Source: Microbispora sp. H11081
Lineage (GTDB): Bacteria > Actinomycetota > Actinomycetes > Streptosporangiales > Streptosporangiaceae
Length of the DNA: 64,000 bases
Assembly (NCBI RefSeq): GCF_012999535.1
Contig: NZ_JABBWV010000004.1
Location: forward strand, 310,001-374,000
Direction of reading: 5' to 3'
Shown: piece after piece, positions 25,616-36,254 of the stretch
Position numbering within the stretch: position 1 is the stretch's first letter
How the letters are laid out: every line of letters starts with the position of its first letter
The notes under the pieces: model-generated
What the model was told of the DNA's origin: nothing
Database searches by the model: none
The model's input: only the letters and a program-made list of their open reading frames with translations
Program-made: the position numbers and the translations under genes

Positions 25616-28147
25616 GTGGACAGCGCCGGGGGAGGCCCGACCGACGAGGGCCCGGTCGAGAAGGGCCCAGTCGGTGGGGGCCCGGTCGACGGCGGCCCGG
25701 CCGGCGAGGGCGCCGTGGACCGGCGGGCGTCGTTCGGCGGCCCGGACGGGGGAGGCGACGCCGGCGGCCGCGCGCCGGGTCGCCGGCGAGGGCGGCTGCC
25801 GCGCATCCTGCTTTTGACCATGGCGACGGGAATCGCCGGGTTCGTCGTGTTCCTCGCCGTGGTGTGGGCGCTCACCCCGATCCCGGACAGCACCCAGGAA
25901 CTGGCGACGGCCCAGGGCTCGGTGATCTACTACCGGGACGGCAAGACCCTCCTCGCCACCGAGGGCGTGAATCGCAAGAACGTGCCGCTCACGCGGGTCC
26001 CGCAGGTCGTCAGAAGCGCGGTGATCGCGGCGGAGAACCGGACGTTCTACCAGGACCAGGGCGTCTCCCTGCCCGGTACGGCCCGCGCCGTGTGGTCGAC
26101 GATAACCGGCCGCCAACTCCAGGGCGGCTCGACGATCACCCAGCAGATGGTCCGCAACTACTACAGCGGCCTCGGTCAGGAACGATCCATCGCGCGCAAG
26201 CTCAAAGAGATCATGATCGCGCTGAAAGTGGATCGTTCCAAGACGAAAGACTGGGTGCTGGAGCGCTATCTCAACACCATCTACTTCGGCCGGGGCGCGT
26301 ACGGCGTCCAGGCCGCCGCGCGGGCCTACTTCGACAAGGACGTGCAGAACCTGACGGCGGCCGAGGGCGCCTACCTCGCCGCCGTGATCCAGCAGCCCAC
26401 CCGGTTCGCCAACCCGTCCGGGGCCGCGCTCGACGCGGTGAAGTCCAGGTGGAAGTCGGTGATCCGCGGGATGCGGGAGACCGGCGCGATCAGCCGCGAG
26501 GAGGCCGGCGCGCTGGAGTTCCCCACGCTCGCCAAGCAGCGCGCGCCGCTGTCCCTCGGCGGCCAGAACGGCTACATGCTCGCGCAGGTGCGCGCCGAGC
26601 TGAACCGGCTCGGCTACACCGACGAGGACATCAACCACGGCGGCCTGAAGGTCACCACGACGTTCGACAAGAAGCTGATGGCGCAGGCCCAGCAGGCGGT
26701 GAAGTCCGTCCTGCCGGACGACACCCCCAAGAAGGTCCGCACCGGCCTGGCCGCCGTCGATCCCGCCACCGGCGAGGTCGTCGCCTTCTACGGCGGGCGT
26801 TACGAGACCAACCAGTACGACAACGCGTTCTCGGCCAAGGTCCAGGCCGGCTCGACCTTCAAGCCCTACACGCTGGCCGCCGCGCTCGAAGCCGGATACG
26901 GGCTCGACGCGCTGGTCTACGGCAACTCGCCCATCCGCATCGGCGCCACCGACATCCCCAACTCCGGCGGCAAGTCGTACGGCTCGGCCATCACGCTGCT
27001 CGAGGCGACGCAGTATTCCGTCAACACCGCCTTCGTGGACCTGGGACAGCGCATCGGTGTGGACAAGGTCGTCGCGGCGGCGCGGGCGGCGGGGATCCCC
27101 GCCGCGCAGCTCGCCCCGCACCAGGGGGTGGCGACGCTGCCCCTCGGCGTGGCGTCGGTGAGCGCCGTGCAGCAGGCCGCGGGGTTCGGCACGTTCGCGG
27201 CCGGAGGCATCCACCACGAGCCGCACGTGATCCGGGCCGTCACCGACGGCACCGGGCTCACCCGCAGGTTCGCCCCGCCCGGCGTCCGGGCCTTCAGCGA
27301 GAACACCGCCGCCGACACGACGTACGCGCTGGAGCAGGTGGTGCGCGGGGGCACCGGCGCCGCCGCGGGACTGTGGGACCGCCCGGTGGCGGGCAAGACC
27401 GGCACCACCGACGAGTCCGCCGCGGTCTGGTTCTCCGGGTACGTCCCCCAGCTGGCCGTGGCGGTGAACATGTTCCGCGACGACAACAAGCCGGTGACCG
27501 TCCCCGGCTACGGCGAGCTGTACGGCGGGACGCTGCCCGCCCAGATCTGGAAGACCTTCATGAGCACCGCCATGGAGGGCAAGCCGGTCCGGGAGTTCCC
27601 CGACCCTGTCACGTGGAACCCCTACAACTGGAACACCTACGGCATGGCCATACCCCAGCCGAGCGGCGTTCCCACCGCCTACCCGTCCGGCCCGCCCGGC
27701 GCCGACGGGCCCTACGGGCCGTACGGACCTGAGGGAGCGCCGGAGCCGGACGTGCCGGGCGGCGCCACGGACACCGGGGACGCCGGGGCCGCCGGGGACG
27801 AGCAGCAGGGCGCGCCAGGCCAGGGCGGCGAGGCCGGTCCGAGAGGCGGCGCGAACGGAACCGGCGGCGTGACGGACCCGGCGGGCGCGGCCCGTGCCCG
27901 CGACCCGGGAGCCGCCGACGCCGCCCCGGGTGCGAGGAACGGCAGGTCCGACGCGGGCGCCAGAATGGGCCCCGGCGCCGCCACGGGGCCCGACGGCAGG
28001 CGCATCGGCCAGAACGGCCAGAACGCTCAGAACGGCCAGAACGCTCAGAACGGGCAGGCCGGCCAGGATGGTCGTGGTGACCAGACCGGCCCGCTCGCGC
28101 GGCTCCCAGGGCCGCAGCTCCCGGTCCCGCAGGTCCCCGACCGCTGA
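25616..28147 (+). CDS. Class A penicillin-binding protein (transglycosylase/transpeptidase)
   Basis: The protein of about 843 residues polymerises and cross-links peptidoglycan outside the membrane. After a Gly/Pro/acidic cytoplasmic stretch there is one membrane anchor (about 68-92), a GT51 domain with catalytic Glu140 in AAENRTFY and GGSTITQQMVRNYY, and a transpeptidase with STFK (Ser413), SVN and KTGTT. The C-terminal 140 residues are Pro/Gly rich and end in a QNG/QNA repeat. GTG 25616 is the best start but has only a weak ribosome site (GGGGGT). It is probably the cell's PonA-like enzyme or a paralogue. Confidence 0.92.
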   Translation: MDSAGGGPTDEGPVEKGPVGGGPVDGGPAGEGAVDRRASFGGPDGGGDAGGRAPGRRRGRLPRILLLTMATGIAGFVVFLAVVWALTPIPDSTQELATAQGSVIYYRDGKTLLATEGVNRKNVPLTRVPQVVRSAVIAAENRTFYQDQGVSLPGTARAVWSTITGRQLQGGSTITQQMVRNYYSGLGQERSIARKLKEIMIALKVDRSKTKDWVLERYLNTIYFGRGAYGVQAAARAYFDKDVQNLTAAEGAYLAAVIQQPTRFANPSGAALDAVKSRWKSVIRGMRETGAISREEAGALEFPTLAKQRAPLSLGGQNGYMLAQVRAELNRLGYTDEDINHGGLKVTTTFDKKLMAQAQQAVKSVLPDDTPKKVRTGLAAVDPATGEVVAFYGGRYETNQYDNAFSAKVQAGSTFKPYTLAAALEAGYGLDALVYGNSPIRIGATDIPNSGGKSYGSAITLLEATQYSVNTAFVDLGQRIGVDKVVAAARAAGIPAAQLAPHQGVATLPLGVASVSAVQQAAGFGTFAAGGIHHEPHVIRAVTDGTGLTRRFAPPGVRAFSENTAADTTYALEQVVRGGTGAAAGLWDRPVAGKTGTTDESAAVWFSGYVPQLAVAVNMFRDDNKPVTVPGYGELYGGTLPAQIWKTFMSTAMEGKPVREFPDPVTWNPYNWNTYGMAIPQPSGVPTAYPSGPPGADGPYGPYGPEGAPEPDVPGGATDTGDAGAAGDEQQGAPGQGGEAGPRGGANGTGGVTDPAGAARARDPGAADAAPGARNGRSDAGARMGPGAATGPDGRRIGQNGQNAQNGQNAQNGQAGQDGRGDQTGPLARLPGPQLPVPQVPDR
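28010..28072 (+). repeat. 9-bp tandem repeat in the PBP tail
   Basis: Seven units of CAGAACGGC/CAGAACGCT, the last two diverged (CAGGCCGGC, CAGGATGGT). They encode Q-N-G/Q-N-A triplets at the end of the extracytoplasmic tail and are a likely site of length variation. Confidence 0.8.
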
Positions 28148-28174
28148 CGACCGCTGACGTCCGCCCCGCAGCTC

Positions 28175-30172
<1,998 letters not shown>

Positions 30173-30235
30173 AGGATCACCCTCTCACACGTCGGAAAGG
30201 ACGATCCGAGTGAGGATGAGGCGGGGGTCCGCCCG

Positions 30236-31264
30236 TTACCGGTGCAGTTCCAGGGAGACGTGCGGGGCCAGCGCGTGGAGGAAGCCGAGGGCGTCGAAGA
30301 TCTCGCCGGCGGAGGCGACGCCGACGGTCCTGGTTCGTCCGGTGAGTATGCGGTCGACCGCCTCCACCGCGAGCGGCGCGGTGATGGCGTAGATGTCCCG
30401 GCCTCGTGCCACGGCGCGGCGTTGGGCGCCGCCGGAGCGCACGACGACGTCAACGACGAAGGTCTGCGCGGACCGTCCGTGCTCGTCCACCGGGGCCGGC
30501 GCCGGAGTGTTCGGGTCCGACAATTCCCTGGCGGCCTCGACCGTCATGTAGGTCCGCACATCGGGGATGGACAGGTGGCTGGGAATGGTGACGACGTCGG
30601 CCATCGTGAACTCTCCGATGACGGCCCGCGGTCCCATCGGGTCGGGGAAGGGCCACTCCAGGGTCGGCGCCTTGTCGTCGCGATACTCAAGCCTGCCGTT
30701 CGAGTAACGGACGCGCCGGCCGCCCCGCCGCTCCCCGGAGACCACGCCCGAGGCACGCGTCCCTGCGGTCGGGTGCCAGCCGCTCAGCCCGTACGCGACG
30801 TGCGCCTCGTCGGCCGCCGTCCAGTCGCCCATCGCGGCGGTGGCCAGCAGGTCGCCGAGACCGCCGTAGAAGGCCATCGCGGGGACGATCACGGCTCCGG
30901 CGGCGCGGGCGCGCTCCGCGAAGCTCGTGAACGTGTCGGCGTTGGCCTCGATCTCCGCCGCCACATCCACATAGGGGATCCCGGCGCGCAGCGCCGCCTC
31001 GATCACGGGAGCGGCCGTCGCGGCGAAGGGCCCGGCACAGTTGATCACGGCCGCCGCGCCGGCCAGTGCGCGGTCGAGCGAGGCCGGGTCGTCGACCGAC
31101 GCCGGGCGGGCCTCCAGCCCTAACTCGGACGCCGCCTTCTCCAGCTTTGCTGGGTCGCGCCCGGACAGCAGCGGGACGAACCCGCGATCCCGCAGTTGTG
31201 CCACCACGAAGCGCCCGGTATGCCCGTACGCGCCGAAAACCGCCACCGTGCGACCCGATTCCAT
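30236..31264 (-). CDS. Saccharopine-dehydrogenase-like NAD(P)-binding reductase
   Basis: The 342-residue protein starts with a Rossmann fold (TVAVFGAYGHTGRFVVAQL) followed by SGRDPAKLEKAA, VINCAGPFA and YVDVAAE, as in saccharopine-dehydrogenase-like and trans-acting enoyl reductases. No membrane segment. Substrate cannot be read. The ATG follows GAGGAGAACC, a good ribosome site. It is divergent from a GlxA-type regulator 106 bp away, which may control it. Confidence in fold is high, in reaction low. Confidence 0.85.
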   Translation of the reverse strand: MESGRTVAVFGAYGHTGRFVVAQLRDRGFVPLLSGRDPAKLEKAASELGLEARPASVDDPASLDRALAGAAAVINCAGPFAATAAPVIEAALRAGIPYVDVAAEIEANADTFTSFAERARAAGAVIVPAMAFYGGLGDLLATAAMGDWTAADEAHVAYGLSGWHPTAGTRASGVVSGERRGGRRVRYSNGRLEYRDDKAPTLEWPFPDPMGPRAVIGEFTMADVVTIPSHLSIPDVRTYMTVEAARELSDPNTPAPAPVDEHGRSAQTFVVDVVVRSGGAQRRAVARGRDIYAITAPLAVEAVDRILTGRTRTVGVASAGEIFDALGFLHALAPHVSLELHR

Positions 31265-31357
31265 CGGTTCTCCTCCTCGAATGATCCACCGCGATCCGTC
31301 GTGGACATCCTGACGAGGACGGGTGTCTCATACGAGTGTCTGGAACGCCATTGCCCG

Positions 31358-31363
31358 TACAAT
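31358..31363 (+). promoter_or_regulatory. -10 element of the GlxA-type regulator
   Basis: TACAAT ends 7 nt before the ATG at 31371, placing the transcript start at or next to the start codon. There is no ribosome site, which supports a leaderless mRNA. No good -35 hexamer is seen. Confidence 0.5.
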
Positions 31364-31370
31364 TCCGGAC

Positions 31371-32390
31371 ATGAGCACTGTCGCGCTGGCCGTCACCGAC
31401 GGGATGCTGCACTTCGAGCTCGCGTTGGCGTACGAGGTCTTCGGGGCCGACCTGTCCCACGTGGCCGACCCCTGGTACAGCCTCGTCGTCTGCGGGCCAG
31501 GCCCCGTACGGGCCGGGCGGTTCCGGCTGGACCCCGACCACGGCCTCGACCGGCTCTCACGCGCCGACACAGTGATCGTCCCCGGGTGGGCCGATGTCGA
31601 CGTCGATCCACCCGCCGATCTGGTCGACGCGGTGCGCGCGGCCCACGAGGCGGGCGCACGCGTGGCCTCCCTCTGCACGGGCGCGTTCGTCCTGGCGGCA
31701 GCGGGCCTGCTGGACGGGAGACGCGCGACCACGCACTGGGCGCACACCCGGGAGCTGGCTGCCCGCCACCCGCGGGTGGACGTGGACCCGGACGTCCTGT
31801 ACGTGGACAACGGCAGCGTGCTCACCTCCGCGGGCAAGGCGGCGGCCATGGACCTGTGCCTGCACCTCGTCCGCCTCGACCACGGCTCCTCGGTCGCCAA
31901 CACGGTGGCCCGCCGCCTGGTCGTGCCGCCGCACCGGGACGGCGGTCAGGCCCAGTTCGTCACCACCCCGGTGCCCGCCCCCGGCAACCACCCGCTCGCC
32001 GATCTTTTCCCCTGGGTGACGGAACGGCTGGACCATCCGCTGACCGTTGAGGACATGGCCCGCCGGGCGCGGATGAGCTCGCGCAACCTGAGCCGCCACT
32101 TCAGGTCGGTCACCGGCGCCACTCCGCTGCAGTGGCTGCTGATTCAGCGGATCCGCCACGCCCAGGAGCTGCTGGAGACCACCGACGACGGCATCGAGGC
32201 CATCGCGGCGGCCACCGGCATGGGCACCGCCACGACCCTGCGCCGGCACTTCAACCGCACGGTCGGCGTGCCGCCGGACGCCTACCGCCGCACCTTCCGC
32301 TCCCGGACGCGCCCCGGTTCCGGCGGGCCGCCACGTCCTGGGGAACTCGCGGGGGACCGTGGGGATGTGTTCCGGCGCGTCCCAGCGTAG
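31371..32390 (+). CDS. GlxA-family AraC-type transcriptional regulator
   Basis: The 339-residue protein has an N-terminal DJ-1/PfpI-like domain (about 1-175) with the nucleophile-elbow motif ASLCTGAFVLAAAGLLDG and THW, then a C-terminal AraC DNA-binding region of two HTHs (about 215-315; EDMARRARMSSRNLSRHFR and TGMGTATTLRRHFNRTVG). The DJ-1 domain usually senses a ligand rather than acting as an enzyme. It is divergent from the reductase at 30236, the most likely target. The ATG has no ribosome site and lies directly after the -10. Confidence 0.9.
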   Translation: MSTVALAVTDGMLHFELALAYEVFGADLSHVADPWYSLVVCGPGPVRAGRFRLDPDHGLDRLSRADTVIVPGWADVDVDPPADLVDAVRAAHEAGARVASLCTGAFVLAAAGLLDGRRATTHWAHTRELAARHPRVDVDPDVLYVDNGSVLTSAGKAAAMDLCLHLVRLDHGSSVANTVARRLVVPPHRDGGQAQFVTTPVPAPGNHPLADLFPWVTERLDHPLTVEDMARRARMSSRNLSRHFRSVTGATPLQWLLIQRIRHAQELLETTDDGIEAIAAATGMGTATTLRRHFNRTVGVPPDAYRRTFRSRTRPGSGGPPRPGELAGDRGDVFRRVPA

Positions 32391-32401
32391 GCTCACAGGA
32401 C

Positions 32402-33565
32402 GTGGGCTTGGATCTGGACTTCGCTGTCAGGCACTCGGGACGCCCCGCGGCCGTGATGACGCGGCGCGACGTCGCGCGGGTGCTGCTGGCCGTGCCGTCC
32501 GGGCAGGCCCTGGTAGCCCTTCCCGACCTGCGGCGGCAGCTTCTCGCGGCCGGCAACCCGCTGTCGCCCGTGTTCTGGGATTCGGCCAAGGCCGTGCTGA
32601 CCAGCATCGAGTCGGGCGTCGCGACGGTCGGCGACGTGCAGCGCTGGCTGGAGTCCAGCGGGACCGAGCCGATCATGCTGACCCGCAGCTACTTCCTGTG
32701 GCCCGAGGAGAGCGAGCGCGGGCCGGTGGCCACGGAGATGTACGAGCGGCTGGTCGAGTTCCTGGAGGAGCGGATGGCGGCCGGGGAGATCGACCCGGAC
32801 GCGCTGGCCGCCGGGAACCCCGCCGCCCGGCACGCCTACGAGGAGCTTCAGGAGCGCTGGCTGGGCGCCCCGCTGCCGGACGGCCGGGTGCCGGGCGTCG
32901 TCGTCAACGACGAGCAGGACCGGGAGCTGTACGCCGCCTGGGACGAGGAGGAGGCGTTCGCGCTCAGCGAGCTGCGGCGGGTGCTCGACGACCTGCCGGA
33001 GCCGCCCTTCCCCGAGGCCGACCTGCGCTCGGCCGCCCGGCGGCTGCGGGTGACGCTGACCCGGCCCGGCTACCCGGGCAACGTGCTGCGCGCCTGCGCC
33101 GGGCTGGAGGACGGCGACCTGCCGGAGGGCGACCAGGATTTGTGGCTGACCGTCGCCGCCGGAATCGCCGCGCCCATCTCGGACCTGCCGGATGAGGAGG
33201 ACGCCGCCCGGTTCTTCGACATGGAGGGCGAGCTCAGCCACGAGGACTCGATACTGGCCTCGCTGTGCGCCATCCACCACGCCGACTGGCTCGCATCGGT
33301 GATCACGCTGGTGCGGTACGGCCCGGGGGTGCTCGCCTCGCCCGAGCGGATCGCCCGGTTCATCGCCGACTCCGAGGACGTCGACGTGGATCCGGACGAG
33401 CCGGAGGACCTTGAGGCGACGGAGATGCTGTTCACGGCGGTGACGCCGCTGTGGGCGCACCTCGGGATCGTGGACCGGGCCGAGGTGCTGACCCCGCTGG
33501 GCTGGTGGGGCCTGCCGAAGGCGCTGGAGCGCGCCTGGTCCTCAGGCCCCGCGCTGCCCGACTGA
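32402..33565 (+). CDS. Uncharacterised soluble acidic protein
   Basis: The 387-residue protein is acidic and soluble, with no signal or membrane segment. I do not recognise a named domain. Visible features are a helical N-terminal part (DVARVLLAVPSGQALVALP), a central acidic DEEEAFALSELRRVLDDL segment, and DSEDVDVDPDEPEDLEATE near the C-terminus before WWGLPKALERAW. The GTG start at 32402 gives a consistent high-GC frame, but the ribosome site is poor. It lies 11 bp after the GlxA-type gene on the same strand, so the two may be cotranscribed. Confidence 0.6.
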   Translation: MGLDLDFAVRHSGRPAAVMTRRDVARVLLAVPSGQALVALPDLRRQLLAAGNPLSPVFWDSAKAVLTSIESGVATVGDVQRWLESSGTEPIMLTRSYFLWPEESERGPVATEMYERLVEFLEERMAAGEIDPDALAAGNPAARHAYEELQERWLGAPLPDGRVPGVVVNDEQDRELYAAWDEEEAFALSELRRVLDDLPEPPFPEADLRSAARRLRVTLTRPGYPGNVLRACAGLEDGDLPEGDQDLWLTVAAGIAAPISDLPDEEDAARFFDMEGELSHEDSILASLCAIHHADWLASVITLVRYGPGVLASPERIARFIADSEDVDVDPDEPEDLEATEMLFTAVTPLWAHLGIVDRAEVLTPLGWWGLPKALERAWSSGPALPD

Positions 33566-33626
33566 AAGCCCGCCGCCGCCCGGCTCAAAGCCCCGCGCCG
33601 CCCCAACCGAAACCCGGGGGAGCGCG

Positions 33627-33944
33627 TCAGTCCTGCGCGTCGGCGAGGTCGCGGTAGTCGTCGTCCAGCAGGTCGCGGTAAGCCGGGTTCTTCTCGATGT
33701 ACCACGCCACGAACGAGCACAGCGGCACGACCCGCAGGCCGGCCGCCCGTGCGGCGTCCAGGGCCGCGCCGACCACGGTGCCGCCCAGCCCGCGGCCCTC
33801 GAACTCGCCGCGCACCTCGGTGTGCGTGAAGACCATCGAGCCGCCCCGCATCCGATACTGCGCGAATCCGGCGATCGTGCCGTCGATCAGGATCTCGTAG
33901 CGTGACGCGGCGGCGTTGTGGGCGACCTCGGCGGCCGTGCTCAC
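33627..33944 (-). CDS. Small GNAT-like acetyltransferase (YjdJ type)
   Basis: The 105-residue protein has the compact GNAT core: SRYEILIDGTIAGFAQYR, FTHTEVRGEFEGRGLGGTV with the acetyl-CoA loop, and VVPLCSFVAWYIEKNPAYRDLL containing Cys and Tyr. Such short proteins (YjdJ/Gcn5-related) bind acetyl-CoA; the acceptor is unknown. The GTG start overlaps the stop of the upstream 55-residue membrane protein by 4 bp, so the two are coupled, downstream of mca. Confidence 0.85.
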   Translation of the reverse strand: MSTAAEVAHNAAASRYEILIDGTIAGFAQYRMRGGSMVFTHTEVRGEFEGRGLGGTVVGAALDAARAAGLRVVPLCSFVAWYIEKNPAYRDLLDDDYRDLADAQD

Positions 33945-34108
33945 GCCTTGGGCCCGTTCCCGCTCTGTTCGTCCTCACGGCCGTCGTGCGGCACCTGGAT
34001 CTTCTTCATCTGCTTGTTCATGTTCTTCAGCAGGAAGAACAGGGCCAAGCCGATCCCGGCGACGATGAGGAAGCCCAGAAGACCCGGGCCGTAGTTGGTT
34101 GCGTCCAC
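33941..34108 (-). CDS. 55-residue single-span membrane protein
   Basis: MDATNYGPGLLGFLIVAGIG begins the protein, continuing through a single membrane helix to a basic KNMNKQMKKIQVP tail. The GTG start follows GGGGGT. It is sandwiched between mca (10 bp gap) and the GNAT gene (4 bp overlap), so all three probably form one transcript. The same small protein next to mca is common in actinobacteria but has no assigned role. Confidence 0.72.
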   Translation of the reverse strand: MDATNYGPGLLGFLIVAGIGLALFFLLKNMNKQMKKIQVPHDGREDEQSGNGPKA

Positions 34109-34118
34109 GACCCCCAGC

Positions 34119-35012
34119 TTACGAGCAGGCAGGGGTGACCCCCGCGTGGATCCCCGCGAACAGGTCGTCCTCCGGCAGCGTGGTGTCCACGAGCGACCGC
34201 GCGAGGTGGTAGTCCTCGGTCGGCCAGATCTCCTGCTGGAGCTCGCGGGGGCAGACGAACCAGAACCCGTCGGGGTCCACCTGGGTGGCGTGCGCGAGCA
34301 GGGCCAGGTCACGGACCTCGAAGTAGTCCGCGCACGGGACCTTGGTGGTCACGTCCCACTTCTGCGGCCGGTCCTCCCACCTGGCGATCCAGTCGGCGTA
34401 CGGCGAGCCCATGTCGCGCTCGGTCATCGCGGTGTGCAGCGCCTCGAACCGCTCCCGCGTGAAGCCCATGTGGTAGTAGAGCTTCAGCGGCTGCCACGGC
34501 TCGCCCGTGCCCGGGTAGCGGTCGGGGTCGCCCGCCGCCTCGAACGCCTCGATCGACACCCGGTTGGTCATGATGTGGTCGGGGTGCGGGTAGCCGCCGT
34601 TGTCGTCGTACGTGAGGATCACGTGCGGCCGGAACTCCCGGACGGCGGCGACCAGCGGCGCGGAGGCGACTTCGAGCGGCTGCAGCGCGAAGCACCCCTC
34701 GGGCAGCGGCTCGTTCTCGTCCTCCGGCAGCCCGGAGTCGACGAAGCCCAGGAAACGCTGCCCCACGCCGAGGATCTCGCGCGCCTTCTCCATCTCCTGG
34801 CGGCGCACCTCGCCCATGTTCTCCAGGATGTCCGGCCGGTCCATCTTGGGGTTGAGGATCGAGCCGCGTTCACCACCCGTACACGTGACGACGAGGACCT
34901 CCACGCCCTCCGCGACGTAGCGGGCCATCGTGGCGGCGCCCTTGCTCGACTCGTCGTCGGGGTGCGCGTGCACGGCCATCAGCCTCAACGGTGCACTCAC
35001 GGCTCTCCTCAT
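34119..35012 (-). CDS. mca: Mycothiol S-conjugate amidase
   Basis: The 297-residue metal amidase cleaves mycothiol conjugates to release mercapturic acids, detoxifying electrophiles and antibiotics. The zinc motif AHPDDE is at 16-21, and PHPDH lies near residue 144 (GGYPHPDHIMTNR). Length and the SSKGAATMARY segment match Mca rather than the deacetylase MshB. ATG 35012 (with GAGGA upstream) and GTG 35000 (with AGGAGA upstream) are both possible starts. It heads a small operon with the membrane protein and GNAT. Mycothiol use marks the organism as an actinobacterium. Confidence 0.93.
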   Translation of the reverse strand: MRRAVSAPLRLMAVHAHPDDESSKGAATMARYVAEGVEVLVVTCTGGERGSILNPKMDRPDILENMGEVRRQEMEKAREILGVGQRFLGFVDSGLPEDENEPLPEGCFALQPLEVASAPLVAAVREFRPHVILTYDDNGGYPHPDHIMTNRVSIEAFEAAGDPDRYPGTGEPWQPLKLYYHMGFTRERFEALHTAMTERDMGSPYADWIARWEDRPQKWDVTTKVPCADYFEVRDLALLAHATQVDPDGFWFVCPRELQQEIWPTEDYHLARSLVDTTLPEDDLFAGIHAGVTPACS

Positions 35013-35150
35013 GGTGTCCTCTGACTATCGAAAAGAGGTTAGCTTCTAGGTGACCGTGCGTTCCGGACCCGGGTGGCCCGCGCGCGGCACGGTCGACCTG
35101 TGTGGACGATCGTCTCGCACAACACCGACAATCCTCAGGGAGATTCCGCG

Positions 35151-35576
35151 ATGCCCACCGATGAGGCCGGCGACCGGGTGACACGCCCGGTGCTCGGCAC
35201 ACCGGACGACTTCCCGGCCCGCCAGGCACGGCCGGCCAGGCTGGTGCCGTACATCGTGATGGCGCTGATCGTGGTGGTCATCGCGGGCGGGTGGGGTTTC
35301 GTCCTGCTGCGCGCCAACGGGAACCCGTCCGTGAGCGCGGACGTTATCGCCTTCGACGCGAGCGCCACGGATTCCGCCGTGATCACGTTCACCGTGCACA
35401 AGCCGGCCGACCGGGCGGCGACGTGCAGGATCCAGGCGCTCGACACCAAGCACATGGAGGTCGGGAGCCGCGAGGTGGCCATTCCCAAGGGCCGTTCGGA
35501 TCTCGAGTTCACCGAGCGGCTGAGGACGAGCGCCCAGGCCACAGCGGTTCATGTCGACTACTGCGATCTCGTATAG
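35151..35576 (+). CDS. DUF4307 membrane protein
   Basis: The 141-residue protein has a soluble N-terminus, one membrane helix (about 30-54; LVPYIVMALIVVVIAGGWGF), and an extracytoplasmic Ig-like domain of DUF4307 with two cysteines (ATCRIQALD, VDYCDLV) that could pair. GGGAG sits 9 nt before ATG 35151. It is divergent from mca, 138 bp away, and precedes greA. Role unknown. Confidence 0.85.
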   Translation: MPTDEAGDRVTRPVLGTPDDFPARQARPARLVPYIVMALIVVVIAGGWGFVLLRANGNPSVSADVIAFDASATDSAVITFTVHKPADRAATCRIQALDTKHMEVGSREVAIPKGRSDLEFTERLRTSAQATAVHVDYCDLV

Positions 35577-35577
35577 T
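35572..35577 (+). promoter_or_regulatory. Possible greA promoter -10
   Basis: TATAGT at 35572-35577 overlaps the DUF4307 stop, with a weak -35 (TTCATG) 18 bp upstream. Transcription from it would give a 5' leader of about 68 nt that can form a TCGAAGGC/GCCTTTCGA hairpin (35597-35625). Confidence 0.35.
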
Positions 35578-35651
35578 GGAATCTTTGGGGAAGCGTTCGA
35601 AGGCGTTAACTTGACAGCCTTTCGAGTCACTTACGGAAACAAGGAGAGCCC

Positions 35652-36152
35652 GTGGCCGTCTCCCAGAACGACAACGTCACCTGGCTGACGCAAGAGGCGT
35701 ACGACCGTCTCAAGGAGGAGTACGAGTACCTTTCGGGCCCGGGTCGCACGGATATCGCCAAGAAGATCGAAGCCGCCCGGGAAGAGGGTGACCTCCGGGA
35801 GAACGGCGGCTACCACGCCGCCAAGGACGAGCAGGGCAAGATGGAGGCCCGCATCTTCCACCTCCGGCAGATCCTGGACAGCGCCAGGGTCGGCGAGGCT
35901 CCCCGCGCCGAGGGCATCGTGGGTCCGGGCATGACCGTGACGGTCCGCTTCGCCGGCGACGACGAGGAGGTCACCTTCCTGCTGGCCTCCCGCGAGGAGA
36001 GCGGCGCGCCGATCGACGTCTACTCGCCGAACTCCCCCCTCGGGTCCGCGATCAACGGCAAGAAGATCGGGGAGAAGGCGACGTACACGCTGCCGAACGG
36101 CAGGCAGAACACCGTCGAGATCCTCGAGGCCGTTCCGTACGTCGGCAACTAG
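35652..36152 (+). CDS. greA: Transcription elongation factor GreA
   Basis: The 166-residue protein stimulates cleavage of the 3' end of RNA in backtracked RNA polymerase. The N-terminal coiled coil carries the acidic tip EEGDLRENGGYHAAKDE (Asp47 and Glu50 equivalent to the active acids), and the FKBP-like C-terminal domain contains SPNSPLGSAINGKKIGEKATY. GTG start follows AAGGAGAG at good spacing. A long hairpin begins 6 bp after the stop, so it is probably monocistronic. Confidence 0.95.
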   Translation: MAVSQNDNVTWLTQEAYDRLKEEYEYLSGPGRTDIAKKIEAAREEGDLRENGGYHAAKDEQGKMEARIFHLRQILDSARVGEAPRAEGIVGPGMTVTVRFAGDDEEVTFLLASREESGAPIDVYSPNSPLGSAINGKKIGEKATYTLPNGRQNTVEILEAVPYVGN

Positions 36153-36158
36153 TCGTTT

Positions 36159-36208
36159 CCGCACGGCCGGGAATTCCGCAATCATTTGCGGTATTCCCGG
36201 CCGTGCGG
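36159..36208. terminator. Very long hairpin after greA
   Basis: Two 23-bp arms (36159-36181 and 36186-36208) pair with one mismatch around a TCAT loop. There is no T-run. It most likely ends the greA transcript, and lies upstream of the NlpC/P60 start. Confidence 0.7.
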
Positions 36209-36254
36209 CAATCTCGACCTGGACCGGACCATTCGCCGCGGGAGGGGTGAGACC

